The position numbers were made by a program, and so were the translations under genes. The notes beneath the pieces were generated by a model. That model saw only the letters and a list, made by a program, of their open reading frames with translations. It ran no database searches and was not told the origin of the DNA. Source: Silene conica (Eukaryota; Streptophyta; Magnoliopsida; Caryophyllales; Caryophyllaceae). From it: a stretch of DNA of 64,000 bases. The stretch is from NCBI GenBank assembly GCA_029255685.2, contig CM055316.2, positions 77,932,861 to 77,996,860 on the forward strand, in the 5' to 3' direction. This document shows, piece after piece, positions 1 through 12,120 of this stretch (its first letter is position 1; each line of letters begins with the position of its first letter).

Positions 1-1409
1 TTTTTAATGCCAAATCGCCTTATGGGAGCAAATATCTCATATTTGTTTACGGTTTTTACGGATATGCGCGATTTTAACTATTAAAATCATCCAAAATTAC
101 ATAAATCTCATTTATGTCCAAGTTAATCATCCTAACTTACTTTAGGAATCAATGTTTAGTCTCTACTAATATTTGATCATGATCTAACTTGATTTTGCAT
201 TATTGTTCATAAATTACTTGTATTTTCGGGAAAAATAAACAAAATACGGCCAAATGAGTCAATAAAATTCGAAATTTAAAATTCAAAAATTTTAAACTTT
301 CTGGAATTTTCTAAAAAATCAGAAATTATTAAAATGGTCTTTTGCAATTATATATGGTTTATTTCTTAAATAAATCGTATAATAGTCGTTTTTATGATTA
401 AAAAACCGATTTAAATTATAAAAACTTGTGATAAATTGCTATAAATTTTTAGTCATCCTAAAATACATATTAGAACTTTAAAATGACCAAAAATTACAGA
501 CCATACTCGAAAATTTTATTTTCGACTCATAAATTACGATTATTAGCTAATTAACTCATTAAAAATTAATAATCATAAAAACAGAAAATTTTTGATATCC
601 AAATTTTAGATCTGATGTTCCTATCATATAAGACATCTATGGGTAAAATTTCATGCCATAATATTAAGATTAACTATTTTTAACACAATAAGTCACTATT
701 TATCCGATTTTAACCATTAAAATCATAAATCATGCATCACTTGGGAATAAATTCCCAAAACTTACATACATACTGTAAATATTGCATGTGAAATTGTGTA
801 AAGTTTTTATGGCAAAATTCCAACTATAACTATTAAAGTCGAATTTAAGTCACTATTAATCCGATTTTTACTATAAAAATCATTAATCATGCAAAATAAT
901 TCCAATAATTTCGAAAATTCATACAGGAACTTTATATATTGCATGTGACTTCTCATAAAATTTTTAAGGTTAAATTCGAAATATAACCATATATACCCAT
1001 TTTTGCTCATATTATGACTATTTATCTCATAAAATTCATAATCCATGCATATTAACTCCATTTCTTACGAAAAATCATATACAATACATTAAATATGCAT
1101 GTGAGAACATATCAAAAAATCTCGGCCAGAAACTATTTTTAGCTATTTTTCCCATTAATTGTTGTTTAAAACCGATTTAAACTACAAAATACACAAATAA
1201 ATATAAAAATGAACAATAAAAATCCATAAAATTATTTTTATGTCCTAAAACCATTTTAGAAACAGAAAATTTAACATGCAAAATTATTTTGTGATTTATC
1301 ATAATAAACACAATAATTTCGAAATTTTCGAAATATGTATGTTAATCCGTTTTAACATAAAACATGAATCCGATCATGCATGCAACAACCGTAATGCTCT
1401 GATACCAAT
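1..1409 (-). mobile_element. Interior of a copia-type LTR element (5' leader, continues off the left edge)
   Basis: This stretch lies directly inside the LTR at 1410-2698. The reverse strand begins at 1409 with a primer binding site (ggtatcagagc, complementary to initiator-Met tRNA). It is AT-rich and I see no convincing coding region. Between about 640 and 1115 it carries three degraded tandem units of roughly 157 bp. Each contains the pair 'gcatgtga' and 'taagtcactat..atccgattt'. The coding part of the element, if any remains, would lie left of the window. Confidence 0.6.
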
Positions 1410-2698
1410 TGTAGGAAACTAGGTTCCTTATTTTATACTCAAATCTAATATGAGTTTTGTTTCTTTAAGTTTAGGTCATAAAACTTAAATGGATCTTATG
1501 CATGCATGATGATATCATAAGATGTGATAGTCCTTACATTGGTTTTAGAAGGTTTATACTCAATAATCACCTATTATATGAGTCTTCAAACCACCGAAAT
1601 ACCCTTACACGATCTAAGAAAAATCGTCTCCAAAAGATGCGTATCAAGGACCCGATCTCAAACTAATACTAATTTTGTTACTAGAAAATTAGTATAAGTA
1701 TACTAGAAATATTAATAATATTACCCTTAATATTATTAGTAATGAAAATAATTTCTTACTTAGAAAAACTATTTCTAAGTATTATTGCTAGTATGATGGA
1801 GGTTGTAGTATGATATGGGTGTGTGCATTAACCAACAACTCATCATGTGTAGTGTGTTTGTGTGGTATATATGGGGCAAAAATGAGCTTCCTTGCTCATG
1901 CACTTGGCCGGCCAAGGCTCCCCAAAAAAGGCCAATGCATGGCCTTCTAATTCTTACACAAAGGCAAGAATATGCCTTACACATTTCTTACACACTTACA
2001 CACCTATTTCTTACTTACACACACAATCAATATGTACACACAACCTCTCCATACACACAATACTACACGGCTGAAATGAGGTCTTAAATGGACCCATTTT
2101 ATTTTTGTCAATTGTGTTAATTTGTAACATGTCACATATGTTGCATAACACATGACCCAATTTGTTAATTGTGCAATTTTAACTATTAAAATTCATAATT
2201 TACAAATTTATTACATTTAAATAATTTCACTAATAATTTCGAAATTATTATTGTATAAAAATGTAATGTCATAATTTAATTACAACTCTTTGTAATTTTA
2301 TGATCAACCGTGTTCATTCTCAATTTAATCGTTTCCCAAACGAATAAATAAAAACGAGTAATAAAACTATTTTTTTACTTTGACTATTATTATTATAATC
2401 CTATCATAAAAATATTCGTCATATAAAATTATTTCCAAAATTTCCAGTTATTAATTAATTTGTATCCAATACAATATTAATTAATTATTCCATTGAGACG
2501 GAATTTCCTGAAGATATGACCTTAAGGGATCAACTGATCACCACCATCATATGACGATAATGTCAAACTCTAGACAGCCAATCATTATCGATAAATGTTG
2601 ATCAGTCGACTTTAAAAGAGTAACACTCCCAGTTGTGTTTCATTCAAATGAGTTTTAATTACGTCAACACACTATTGTCGAGGACACTTCCTCCAACA
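1410..2698 (-). mobile_element. Copia-type 5' LTR, inserted into the RT/RNase H region of another copia element
   Basis: On the minus strand the segment starts TGTTGGAGGAAGTG and ends with CA-type termini (+ strand 'tgtaggaaac...cctccaaca'). A Met-tRNA primer binding site follows directly at 1398-1409. It is 1289 bp long. At 2698/2699 it cuts the reading frame of the older copia pol (2699-3820). The expected 5-bp duplication would be 'tatag' (2699-2703), with its partner off the left edge. Small open frames at 1775-2087 are chance. Confidence 0.75.
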
Positions 2699-3820
2699 TA
2701 TAGTGTTAAACCGTGACCTGTGGTGCCTTGGACATACCGAAGTATGCGTTTCAGGAATTGTAAGTGGGAGGCACGTGGGTCATGCATAAATAGACATACC
2801 TGCTGAACACCATAAGCGATGTCGGGCCGGGTTATAGTGAGATATTGAAGGGCACCGACGAGGCTTCAATAAAGGCCTGGGTCGTCTACTTTGGGTCCAT
2901 TGTCGGCACTGAGTTTTGCGCCGGATTCAACCGGAGTATTATATGGTTTGCAGGAACTCATTTTCGCACGGCGAATAATATCTTGCGCGTACTGTTGTTG
3001 AGACAAGAAGAGGCCATGTTTCGTGCGAGTGACGGATATACCCAATAAGTGGTTTAATGTACCTAGACCAGTCATTGAAAATTCCTGGGATAATCTGTGA
3101 ATGATGGAGCGTAACAAAACTGTACTTGAGGCCGTTATGATTATGTCGTCAACGTAAAAGAGGAGGTAGGCCGTGTCCTTATGGGTTTTGTAAATAAAGA
3201 GTGAGGAGTCACATTTGCTACCTTTGAATCCTTGTGATAAAACAACACAAAACACTACACAAGACCGTAAAGGGACTTTCGTAGCTTGCACACATGATGC
3301 GGAGTAGCGGGGTCAACAAAACCCGGTGGTTGGTGCATGTATACCGTTTCTTCCAAGTTACCATGTAAGAATGCGTTTTTAACATCCAATTGATGGATTG
3401 GCCAGGCTTTTGAGACGGCAAGACTGAGCACAGTCCGAATAGTAGTTGGCTTAACTACCGGACTAAATGTTTCGTCACAATCGATCACTACCTGTTGTGT
3501 CTTACCATTTACGACAAGACGGGCTTTATAGCGTTGAAGGGTACCATCTGCATGAAATTTATGACGGAACAACCACATACAACGGATAACAGAGGCATTA
3601 GAAGGTCGGGGCACTAAGTCCCAAGTATGATTCTCCATTAACGCGTTAAATTCGTCCTTCATAGCATTATTCCAGTTTTGGTCTTTTAAGGCTAGGTGTG
3701 GTGATTTAGGGAGTGGCGAGAGGGTAGAGGTGACAGTGTATGCTTCGTCCAGGTTTCGGGGTTTAAAAATGCCATTGCGCGCACGCGTGGTCATTTGGTG
3801 GATTAAGGGACGTGGTGGGG
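2699..3820 (-). pseudogene. Copia element 1: reverse transcriptase and start of RNase H (broken)
   Basis: The minus-strand frame from 3833 reads typical copia RT: a 'W..A...E..AL..N.TWDLV' entry, 'RYKARLVV', 'DCDETFSPVVK', 'HQLDVKNAFLHGNLEE' and 'LRKSLYGL'. A frameshift near 3260-3290 moves to a second frame with the catalytic 'YVDD' box (about 3155) and the thumb region 'MTGLGTLNHLLGISV'. The frame then runs to 2699 ('ITRPDIAYGVQQV'), where it is cut by the LTR at 1410-2698. The frameshift and truncation make it non-functional. It belongs with the pieces at 15107-16992 and 23237-23822, which are separated only by later insertions. Confidence 0.9.
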
Positions 3821-3825
3821 GTGGC
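3821..3825. repeat. Target-site duplication GTGGC, left copy
   Basis: GTGGC at 3821-3825 and again at 15102-15106 flanks the element at 3826-15101. Removing the element and one copy leaves the copia pol sequence continuous in sense. Confidence 0.9.
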
Positions 3826-4867
3826 TGTAACATCCCAATATTTCGGGACTTGGAAGTTTAAAGATTTTAAGTTCAAGTTCGAGAAATAATTTATATTTCG
3901 TAATTTGTGGAAATTCATTTAAATAACTGATTAATTTATACGAGAATATTTTAAAAGGATTTAAATAAGGTTTCATTTAACTGCTTAATTTACGTCTTAG
4001 CAATTTAATTTCATAGTCCGGAAATATTTATATCGTCGTAAGTTTATAGTTACCTTAAGTCGGTGTTTTTAACTTAAACCGTCTTAAAACTTGTCTTATG
4101 GGCCTAACTTGTTAATGGACCCATTTTCCCTCTTTTTCCTCACAAAACCCTAACCCCACCATCCTCCACCTCTCTTCTTCATTTCATTTTTCAGATTTGC
4201 AAACATTTAGCAAACACCATTTTTGCATCTTTTCTCCTTCAACCTTAAAACGTTCATAAAATCTTCGTTTCTTATCCGATTGAGACGATTTTCGCGGCTA
4301 CGGATTCCTTGTCTTGAGCCCGTCGTTTTAAGGTAATCAATCTTGCATTTTGTGACAGTTGAAATTTCGGCCTGTTTGGGATATTTCGAAATTCGTGATT
4401 AGTTTTGATGTTTTGTCGTTTTAGGCGGTGTTTGTGTTAGCCGGAAGAGGACTTGGTGATTATTGAACAAGATCTTGAAGGTTTCGCTAAGTAAAGGTGA
4501 CGATAATGAGAAACTCGGCCTTTATGTGTATATTAGCAAGTTTGATGTGTTCTTATGATTAGTTTCTGATTTTGTTGAAGTATAATGTTTAAAGGACTTA
4601 GTAACATGATTAGGAATGTTTTATTGTGATGAATTCATGCTTGTTGATGTTCATATGCTCATATGTTGTTTTCTGAAAATTTACACATTTTGCGACGGAT
4701 ACTTGATATAATCATTTGAGGATTGTTATGGAATTTGTATGCTGTTAGGATAGTAGTATTGGATGTTTATAATGTTGGGCAAATCATACTTGTAGCCATT
4801 ATTGAAGATTGTATGTCGATTTGTGAAGTTTTGAAAGGGCTGGAAAAACCCGAAATTCGTATCAGGC

Positions 4868-5246
4868 TCTCTGAGCCGGTCGACCGGCTGGGAGCGCATC
4901 TTGAGTGTTTTTCGTATTTTGATGTTTTTGGCCTTAGGACTGCCAGCCGGCCGACCGGCTGCCTGCCGACCGGCTGGTAGTCTCTTGTGTAGTGTTTTGT
5001 GTTGTTTAGCGAAGAACATAGGAAAGAAAGGGGAGCCCAGCCGGCAGACCGGCCGCCTGCCAGCCGGCTGGGAGTACGTGTGGGAATGGTTTACGAGTTT
5101 ATGAAGGCTAGGGTATTGGGTTCCCAGCCGGCCGACCGGCTGCCTGCCGACCGACTGGGAGTCTCTTGTGATTCCTTGTTTTTAAAGAGAAAGTCTGAGA
5201 GGGTCACCAGCCGGCCGACCGGCTGCCTGCCGACCGGCTGGGGACC
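4868..5246. repeat. GC-rich palindromic repeat block inside the 5' LTR
   Basis: Four to five copies of a unit built from 'ccagccggccgaccggctg' followed by 'cctgccgaccggctgg', each an inverted repeat, are spaced about 80-120 bp in an otherwise AT-rich LTR. The same block is at about 13170-13556 in the 3' LTR. Possible roles, all inferred, are transcript structure, recombination or methylation targets. Confidence 0.8.
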
Positions 5247-5751
5247 CCTATAGGCGGTTTTGTTGTAATTCACTCGTAACTTTCAATCGGTTAATCGGTT
5301 TTTATTGAAACTCGTTTTGTGTACCCGTGATATGTATTTGAGGTCCCCGGAGGATAGGCAACATTATATTGGGTTCGGGAATGGAGTAAGGATAGAGACC
5401 CCCCGGTCGGGTAACCGAAAGGGAAACCGACTCTTACTCAACTTAGTTCCCGGGGTCAATTAAGTGTTGATTAGAAGTTAAAGGTAGAACTATAGAGTAG
5501 TTCATAGACTTGGATGATATTGTTTTGATGCGTATTAAGTTATGCCTTAAGCTGGCCTCTGAACTTAATACGTAGGTTGTTTGTCGTGTATGGGAACATG
5601 CGTTGAGTTTTCGCCTCTGAGTTCCATACATGTCTGTTTGTCGTGTCTGAGACATGCGTTGAGTTTTCGCCTCTGAGTCCAGACATGTATGTGTGATCGC
5701 GTCAGGACATGCCTTAAGCTGGCCTCTGAGTCTGTCGAGTAGAGCAACTAC

Positions 5752-5756
5752 ACGAC
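5752..5756. repeat. Target-site duplication ACGAC, left copy
   Basis: ACGAC at 5752-5756 and 7822-7826 flanks the solo LTR. The 3' LTR of the host element has the uninterrupted version near 14066. Confidence 0.9.
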
Positions 5757-7821
5757 TGCTAATACCATATTTTACCGATTTTTAACCCATATTTATCTCT
5801 TATTTGAGCGAAATAATAACCCGAGTTAGTATTATTTACTCTTTTTAGTGTCAAATAAGATATTAGTCTACTAGTTTTAAATAATATTGTTTCATATTAT
5901 TTGAGTGTTTTGGTAGTACTTTCGTCTTTTTATTTTATAGGTACCAAGTTCGAGTATAAAACCGAGTCAATTCGGATCAAAGAAAGACGGAAAAGCCAAA
6001 AAAAAAAGAAAAAGAAAAATAATAGCTAAACAAGGAGGCCAATCAAAGCTAGCCACGTGACATTTTTTGGGCCATCTTTGAGGAGTCACGTGGACACTTG
6101 AAAGAAAAAAGAGCAGGCAGACACCCAGCTCTGGGGGGAATTGTTTTATGGGCAGAGAAAAGGGCGAGAAAGAAGGCAGTCCGCAGGAGGAGTAGTTTAA
6201 ATCCACACAAAAATTCCATTTTTCTTCTTCATTTTTAGTTTAGATTTAATTTGTCTCTTCAATTTACAAACTTGGTGTGACGATCTATCATTTCATTTCC
6301 TTTGATTAAAGTTGGTATGAATTATTTCTCCCCTCTCTTAGTTATTGCATTTTTCATTATTGTTATGTTTAGTTAATTTAATCGTCTCTAATTAATCAAA
6401 GTTTTAGTCTTCTATTAATCTTACCATGTTTAGTAGTGTAGTTTATTTATGTTTAGAATTATTTCTCCCCTCTCTTACTTATTGCATTTTTCATTATTGT
6501 TATGTTTAGTTAATTTAATCGTCTCTAATTAATCAAAGTTTTAGTCTTCTATTAATCTTACCATGTTTAGTGTAGTTTATTTATGTTTAGTCACTACATT
6601 ATATTGAAGTTTCGATCTTTATTGTTCTTAGTATCATGTTTAGTATAATTGTCACTTGTTTTATGTTAGATTAGTATGAATAGTGAGTAATACTCACTAG
6701 GGTTCGATTAATCCCTAGCATGCCAAGTTTACTTGATTGAATTTTGTAATTAACTAGTTGTTGGGTGAGTAGTTGGGGTTAATTAAGGGGTTTTACTTGT
6801 TTATGTTTATTTGGGATTTTTGTTGACTTTTGACCCTTGACCGTCGACGGGAGTTGGCTAGGTTGGGAGTTGGCTCACCTCACTTGGACTAATTTGTTGT
6901 CTTGAGTTGAACCCGAGATGGAGAACTTAAGAGGGATGCCCTTAATTTTCGGTTTGAAATCGACCCTTGGAAGAGGGGGTGGGATGACCGGGAAGATAAC
7001 GTGGGCTTATTATTGACCTTAGCTTAGAATAAGGGATTCCGACTTATGAACCCGAGAGGGAGGTAGGTTGGGGTTGCTAGTGTCCAAACGCGAACCCGGG
7101 AGGGGGGGTGTTTGGTGAATTAGAGGCGTTTCCCCCTAACCATCACCCAATGACTTGTTAACGGGATTTATGAGTGTAAACATGGTGTGTCGGTGGAGAA
7201 AATCGGACCCTAGCCTTTCTTTTATTGTTTAGATTATTATTTATATTACTTGTTTACTTAATTTAGTAGTCTTAGTTTAATTTTATTTTATTTTATTTTT
7301 TATTTTAATGTTAATCATTTTATTGATTTGCGTAGCTAACCTATAATCTAAGACAAGACTAGTACTCAAACTTGACCTCCCTGTGGATCGACCTCGACTA
7401 CCCTACTACATTAGTTTAGTTGCTAGTGTCCAAACGCGAACCCGGGAGGGGGGTGTTTGGTGAATTAGAGGCGTTTCCCCCTAACCATCACCCAATGACT
7501 TGTTAACGGGATTTATGAGTGTAAACATGGTGTGTCGGCGGAGAAAATCGGACCCTAGCCTTTCTTTTATTGTTTAGATTATTATTTATATTACTTGTTT
7601 ACTTAATTTAGTAGTCTTAGTTTAATTTTATTTTTTTTATTTTTTTATTTTAATGTTAATCATTTTATTGATTTGCGTAGCTAACCTATAATCTAAGACA
7701 AGACTAGTACTCAAACTTGACCTCCCTGTGGATCGACCTCGACTACCCTACTACATTAGTTTAGTAGTTGAGTTCTATAAATGTTTGTTTGATCGGGGGA
7801 AGGCGACAAACCCCGCTATCA
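5757..7821. mobile_element. Solo LTR of a gypsy-type element nested in the 5' LTR
   Basis: It is a 2065-bp segment starting TGCTAATACC and ending CCGCTATCA, with a perfect 5-bp TSD. The empty site is preserved in the other LTR of the host element. No primer site or coding interior is present, so it is a solo LTR left by recombination. It has two internal tandem duplications: about 137 bp (6321-6457 and 6458-6594) and about 346 bp (7074-7419 and 7420-7765). The tail 'gtggatcgacctcgacta' with 'gatcggggg' resembles the ends of Athila/Tat-type LTRs, so assignment to gypsy is likely but not proven. Confidence 0.85.
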
Positions 7822-8859
7822 ACGACGGGGCAGTCAGGTTGTCATACCTTACCCGGAGTGCAGGTGTTTGGTGCTAGAACATGCGTTGAGTTTTCGCCTC
7901 TGAGTTTAGTACCTTGTGATGTAGTAGGGGACCATGCGTTGAGTTTTCGCCTCTGAGTTCCTTACTTGTGATAGTGAATTGAATGCTAGTCCATGCGTTG
8001 AGTTTTCGCCTCTGAGTCTAGTGTTCTGTGATAGCCGGTCCATGCGTTGAGTTTTCGCCTCTGAGTCCTTGCTTGATATTGTGAACTTGGTATCTAGGTT
8101 ATGCGTTAAGATGTCGCCTCTGAACCTTTATACTTGCTGAATGTTTGGTAATTAGGTTATGTCTTAAGTTGACCGCTGAACCTCTTTACTTGATGTTATA
8201 TCTGCTTGCCTTAGAGTTTGGTACAGTGTCAGATATGCATGTTGAAGTTTGTGAATATATCGCTTGAGTTGTAATCTGTTCATCCAAGGCATTGGATGAC
8301 TCTTTTATCGGTTTCATAAATAGTTGGATTTAAAGACCCCCCGACTGGGTAACCAGTAGGGAAACCGGCTCTCCTTCCTAACGGTTTATGAAGTTGGTTG
8401 AGAGCCGTGCACTAGAGTTTGCATGATAGTATGAGGACAGTTGATGAGTTGTTTATGCTTCACATGTTATATATGTTGGAGTATTATGTATTGCTTTATG
8501 TGTTACGTGTTGTCACAAAAGGTGGCTAGGAGAACTCTAGTCACTCCCCACTGATTGTGGCGTACATGTTTACATGTATGTAGGTACATGACAGGTGGTT
8601 GGCAGAGGGTTGCATAGAGCTAGCGAGCGATGATCCTATTCATCGATGGACTCACACGTTTACGTTAGCTAGACTTAGTTTACATTTCAGTTTGAGTGCC
8701 TGTAGGGATGTACCATCCCAGGCTGTTTGTATATGTATTTTACTTTCAGTTACAGTTTTTAATTCACCTCGCATGTTAGTTATGTTAAAATGTTTTAATT
8801 CCGCTGCATTTTTAGTATTTTGTATGTTTTATATTTCCGCTTTCGCGAGGGGTTTTACA

Positions 8860-11800
8860 GTTGGTATCAGAGCATTATTGCTCCCGACGCACTCATGTAA
8901 CCCCCAACCTTAACTTGACCATTTAATCGAATAATGAATAAGAGATGGGGTAGATTTAAGGACTTAAATTGTAGTCTGTTTTGTGACTGCTTTTATTAGG
9001 TTCTAACGTGTTTGTTGATTGTCTTTGATTTTACTTTATTGTCTTCCAATCGACGAACAGTGGACTAATCCATCTGACGATGAAGACCTGAGTTCCTACT
9101 GAAGATAGAAGATTCGTGCTACTGTTGGAGAATGCTTCTAAGCCTTGAAGATACTTCTCTTTCTTCGTGCATCACCTTTTTCGATAACTCTGGATGCACA
9201 TCCTTCTTTTAGAATATTTGTCTATCTTGCTTGAACAGATCTTCATATCTTTTCAGCTTAACCTTGTTGCTTGCTTTCTTAAGGTGCCCTCTAGGTAACC
9301 TTCTCTTTTATTGGATTTGGAGGAACTAGTCTTAGGATAACCGTAAGCTGTGTTATGAGAAATATTGTTATTTGAGGAATAACTTAAGAGGTATCGAGAG
9401 ACATGTTTTGGTGATCCAAGGGTCTAGTTGTCTATCCAATTAGGAGAGTAAAAGTGAGTGATAGGATACTTGCTTGAAGGTTGAGTTGTATACTTAATAT
9501 TCGGTGGAACCTAACCTTGAGAACCATGCTTAGATCGTGAAAATATGTGGATTGAAGAGTACTGTTTAAGGAGTTAGATAAGATACTTAAGGTTATAGAG
9601 CAACCTGAAAGAATAGGCTTAAGATGCTAATGATGATGAGTGTATGATGAAGTGGGTTAGTATCACTTGACTTAGGTGAGTGATTGAGCTGAGAAAGGCT
9701 CATTGTTGAGGAATACGAATCATTTGCTATAATAGTGGAATACTCGAAGAGGTTGACTTAAGCTTAGAGGAAGTGAATCACTATGTGACCTAGGTGGCTT
9801 AATAAATCTTAGCGTTTATTTATTGAAAAACTTAAGAGAAATTTGAAGTTGCACCACCAGTATGTGGATGGAATGAAGTAATTCATTGAGAGATGTAAGT
9901 TCGGAAAAACTTGATGGTTTAAAAATTGTTATCTGGTGGACAGTAGGGTAAACAAATAAAGTGGATATAGCATATAGGGAAGATGACCTGAAAGTGTTAT
10001 TGAATTGTCATTAGTGGAACTAGCAGAGATGTGACATCTCAAACTTTTGGGAATAGGTAGTTATAATGATGATACCGTTTAGAGTTGAAGGATAAGGGTA
10101 TATGAATCATTGGAGGAATTGTTCGTGAGAACCGATAATTGAATGACTTGATGTGGAAAGTAAGAAGTGAGAATCCCGTGAGAATAGTGAGAGACCCGCA
10201 CCTTGGGAGATGTCCGTAATCGTTTCTTTCATATCGCTTCTCTCCTTTCCTTTCCTTTGCTTCTCCTTCTGATCATGGCTTCAATTTCATTGGAGTCCAT
10301 AGCCTAAAGTTTCTTACCTTGTCATCTCGTTGTTCCTCGAGTCGTTTTCTTATGACTCTCTCGGAACCTGTATCGTGTTTGTCTCTGAGGTTCATATCTC
10401 ATCTCTTCTTCCGTGAGCCTTGTTCCTTTTCATTTAGATTAGTGGCGAGATCGACCTGTTCTTGGGGTAGAGATACATGCCTTGAGGAATGCTTGGTTCT
10501 GCGTTGTCAGGATTTGGTTGAGAGAGTTGGTGAGAATAATGTTCGGGCAATGTTGGACAGTGTGCCGTCTTGAGAGTCCATGTTAGATGGATTGTGTGTA
10601 AGTGATCTTTGTAGATTTCTAAGCACCATTTTAGGATTGGAATAAAATGCTTGGAGTTATAGATGAATTTTGAGAAATGTGCCTTAGATAGTGATGAAGT
10701 GGTCAAATGGATGAATGAGGTAAGTTAGTGCTACTTGATCTTGAGGAATTGCTTAATCGCAGGAGGGATCACTTACTTGAGGAACGAGAGTTATTGGTAA
10801 CTGTGTGAGAATATTGAGACATTTACAAGTGGACTTATGGAGCTGACTGAGTATTGACCTTGAGTTACTTATAGAACCTCGGCATTTGCCTATTGACGTA
10901 CTTACGGGTAGCCGTTGATGTTTGGGGTAATCATAGAGTGGAAATTTGAAACTTGTAAGTGTTCATAAATATCAATTGAGGAATCTCGGAATATGAATGT
11001 CTAAACCTTATGGAAACTATAAGAGTGAAAATTGTTACTTCTTTGGAACTTCATTTGGGATGCATGTTGTCGGTAAGTAGTTGGAAACCAGAGGATTTAA
11101 GAGTTGTTACCTTAGTAAAGTCTCGATTTGATTGATCACTGTGATTATAAAATTTGGGAACTTAGGATGTCAAACTTTGTGGAATGGGTTTGTCATGATC
11201 GAACCGTTAAAATTTAAGGTTATAGGATGATGAATACCATATCTTGGGTTTTGAGTATTCGTTGTTATGGTGATAGAATTCCGGTTCAGAGTTTTGGAAG
11301 ACTTCTTGTTGAGGAATACCTTGTTCTGTGGATGAGATAATGGTAAGAGGGATCGTGAAACCATTGAGAGTCTAGAGATCACTTGAACTGTCATTCTTGG
11401 GATATACTAGGAATCGTTGTAACGATGTTTTGATTACGGATTAAGCGGTTAGTGTACCCATGATTCGGCAAGAGTTACCGTCGTCCTTGACCTCTAACCT
11501 GGTTGTTTCATTCCTTCGATCCTTCCTCGCGTGTTCTGTCAGCTGTGAAACTAGAAACTCTCAATCCTTCGTGTCGAAAGTAATCTCTATGATCGTTTCT
11601 ACGCTCCCGATGACTCTTTTTGGAATTTGTTCACTATTGTTAACCCTAAAAGTTGTAATTTTTGGAAAATCTTAATTGTTTTGAGGATTTGGAAACTGCT
11701 CCCTCTTTTGTTGAAAGTAAATAAAGGTTGATTTTGAGGAAAACTTGATTTTAAAGAGCAGAACGTTTAACAACTTTGATGGATTTCAGCGTTGACTGTC

Positions 11801-12120
11801 ACTGCAACTTGTTATTGGAGACGTCTGATAACCTGTGATGTGCTTATCAACATCGAATCAATCTAAATTTTGAACCTTATCGATTTAATTTTGGGACTTG
11901 TCTCAGATTTGGAACGTCGGACTCTTGAATATGTAACGAGAATCCCAATGTCCATTGACAAGACTTGTGCCTTAGACTCTATTTGTTTTTGAAACCTTTT
12001 CGAAAGTTAAAGTTTTGGGTTACCATAACCCGGGTAGTACGTTTTGATAGCTAGAGTTGTTTCCGTACTTACTTCTGTTTTCAAGTTTCGAGGACGAAAC
12101 TTTTTGAAAGATGGGGTGAT
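8860..12120 (+). mobile_element. Non-coding interior of the Tekay-like element
   Basis: It begins with the Met-tRNA primer site (8861-8873) and ends with 'gaggacgaaactttttgaaagatggggtgat' (12090-12120), which contains the polypurine tract. The longest open frames (10319-10573, 10434-10706, 11460-11675) have no recognisable domain and no gag or pol motif. I read it as degenerate or replaced internal sequence, about 3.26 kb. Confidence 0.75.

Larger units (their letters stand above)
5530..8190 (+). repeat. Array of about ten short hairpins with a shared loop (5' LTR copy)
   Basis: A loop motif (atgcgttgagttttcgcc, or the variants atgccttaagctggcc and atgcgttaagatgtcgcc, followed by 'tctga') recurs about ten times. 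Four copies lie left of the solo LTR (5530-5750) and six right of it (7870-8190). The flanks of each copy pair with each other although they differ between copies. For example gcgtattaagtt pairs with aacttaatacgt (5530-5541 with 5562-5573), and agtaggggac pairs with gttccttact. Copy 8 (near 8035-8070) pairs poorly. Confidence 0.75.
3826..8859 (+). repeat. 5' LTR of the Tekay-like element (interrupted by the solo LTR 5757-7821)
   Basis: Without the nested solo LTR and its TSD it is 2964 bp, against 2981 bp for the 3' LTR. The 17-bp difference is explained by an 18-bp insertion in the 3' LTR near 13180 and one extra T here near 8055. It holds a GC-rich palindromic block (about 4870-5245) and a hairpin array (about 5530-8190). 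The short Pro/Arg/Ala-rich open frames at 4723-5273 are by-products of the palindromes. Confidence 0.88.

Noticed and set aside
1398..1409. tRNA-like 'gctctgatacca' strings (also 23906, 54660, 61864)
   Set aside because: They are retrotransposon primer binding sites, not tRNA genes; no cloverleaf is present.
4723..5273. Several overlapping open frames rich in Pro, Arg, Ala and Gly on both strands (also at 13018-13586)
   Set aside because: They translate the GC-rich palindromes of the LTR and occur in every frame, so they are not genes.
10319..11675. Short open frames in the Tekay-like interior
   Set aside because: They have no gag, protease or RT motif, appear on both strands and are of chance length.
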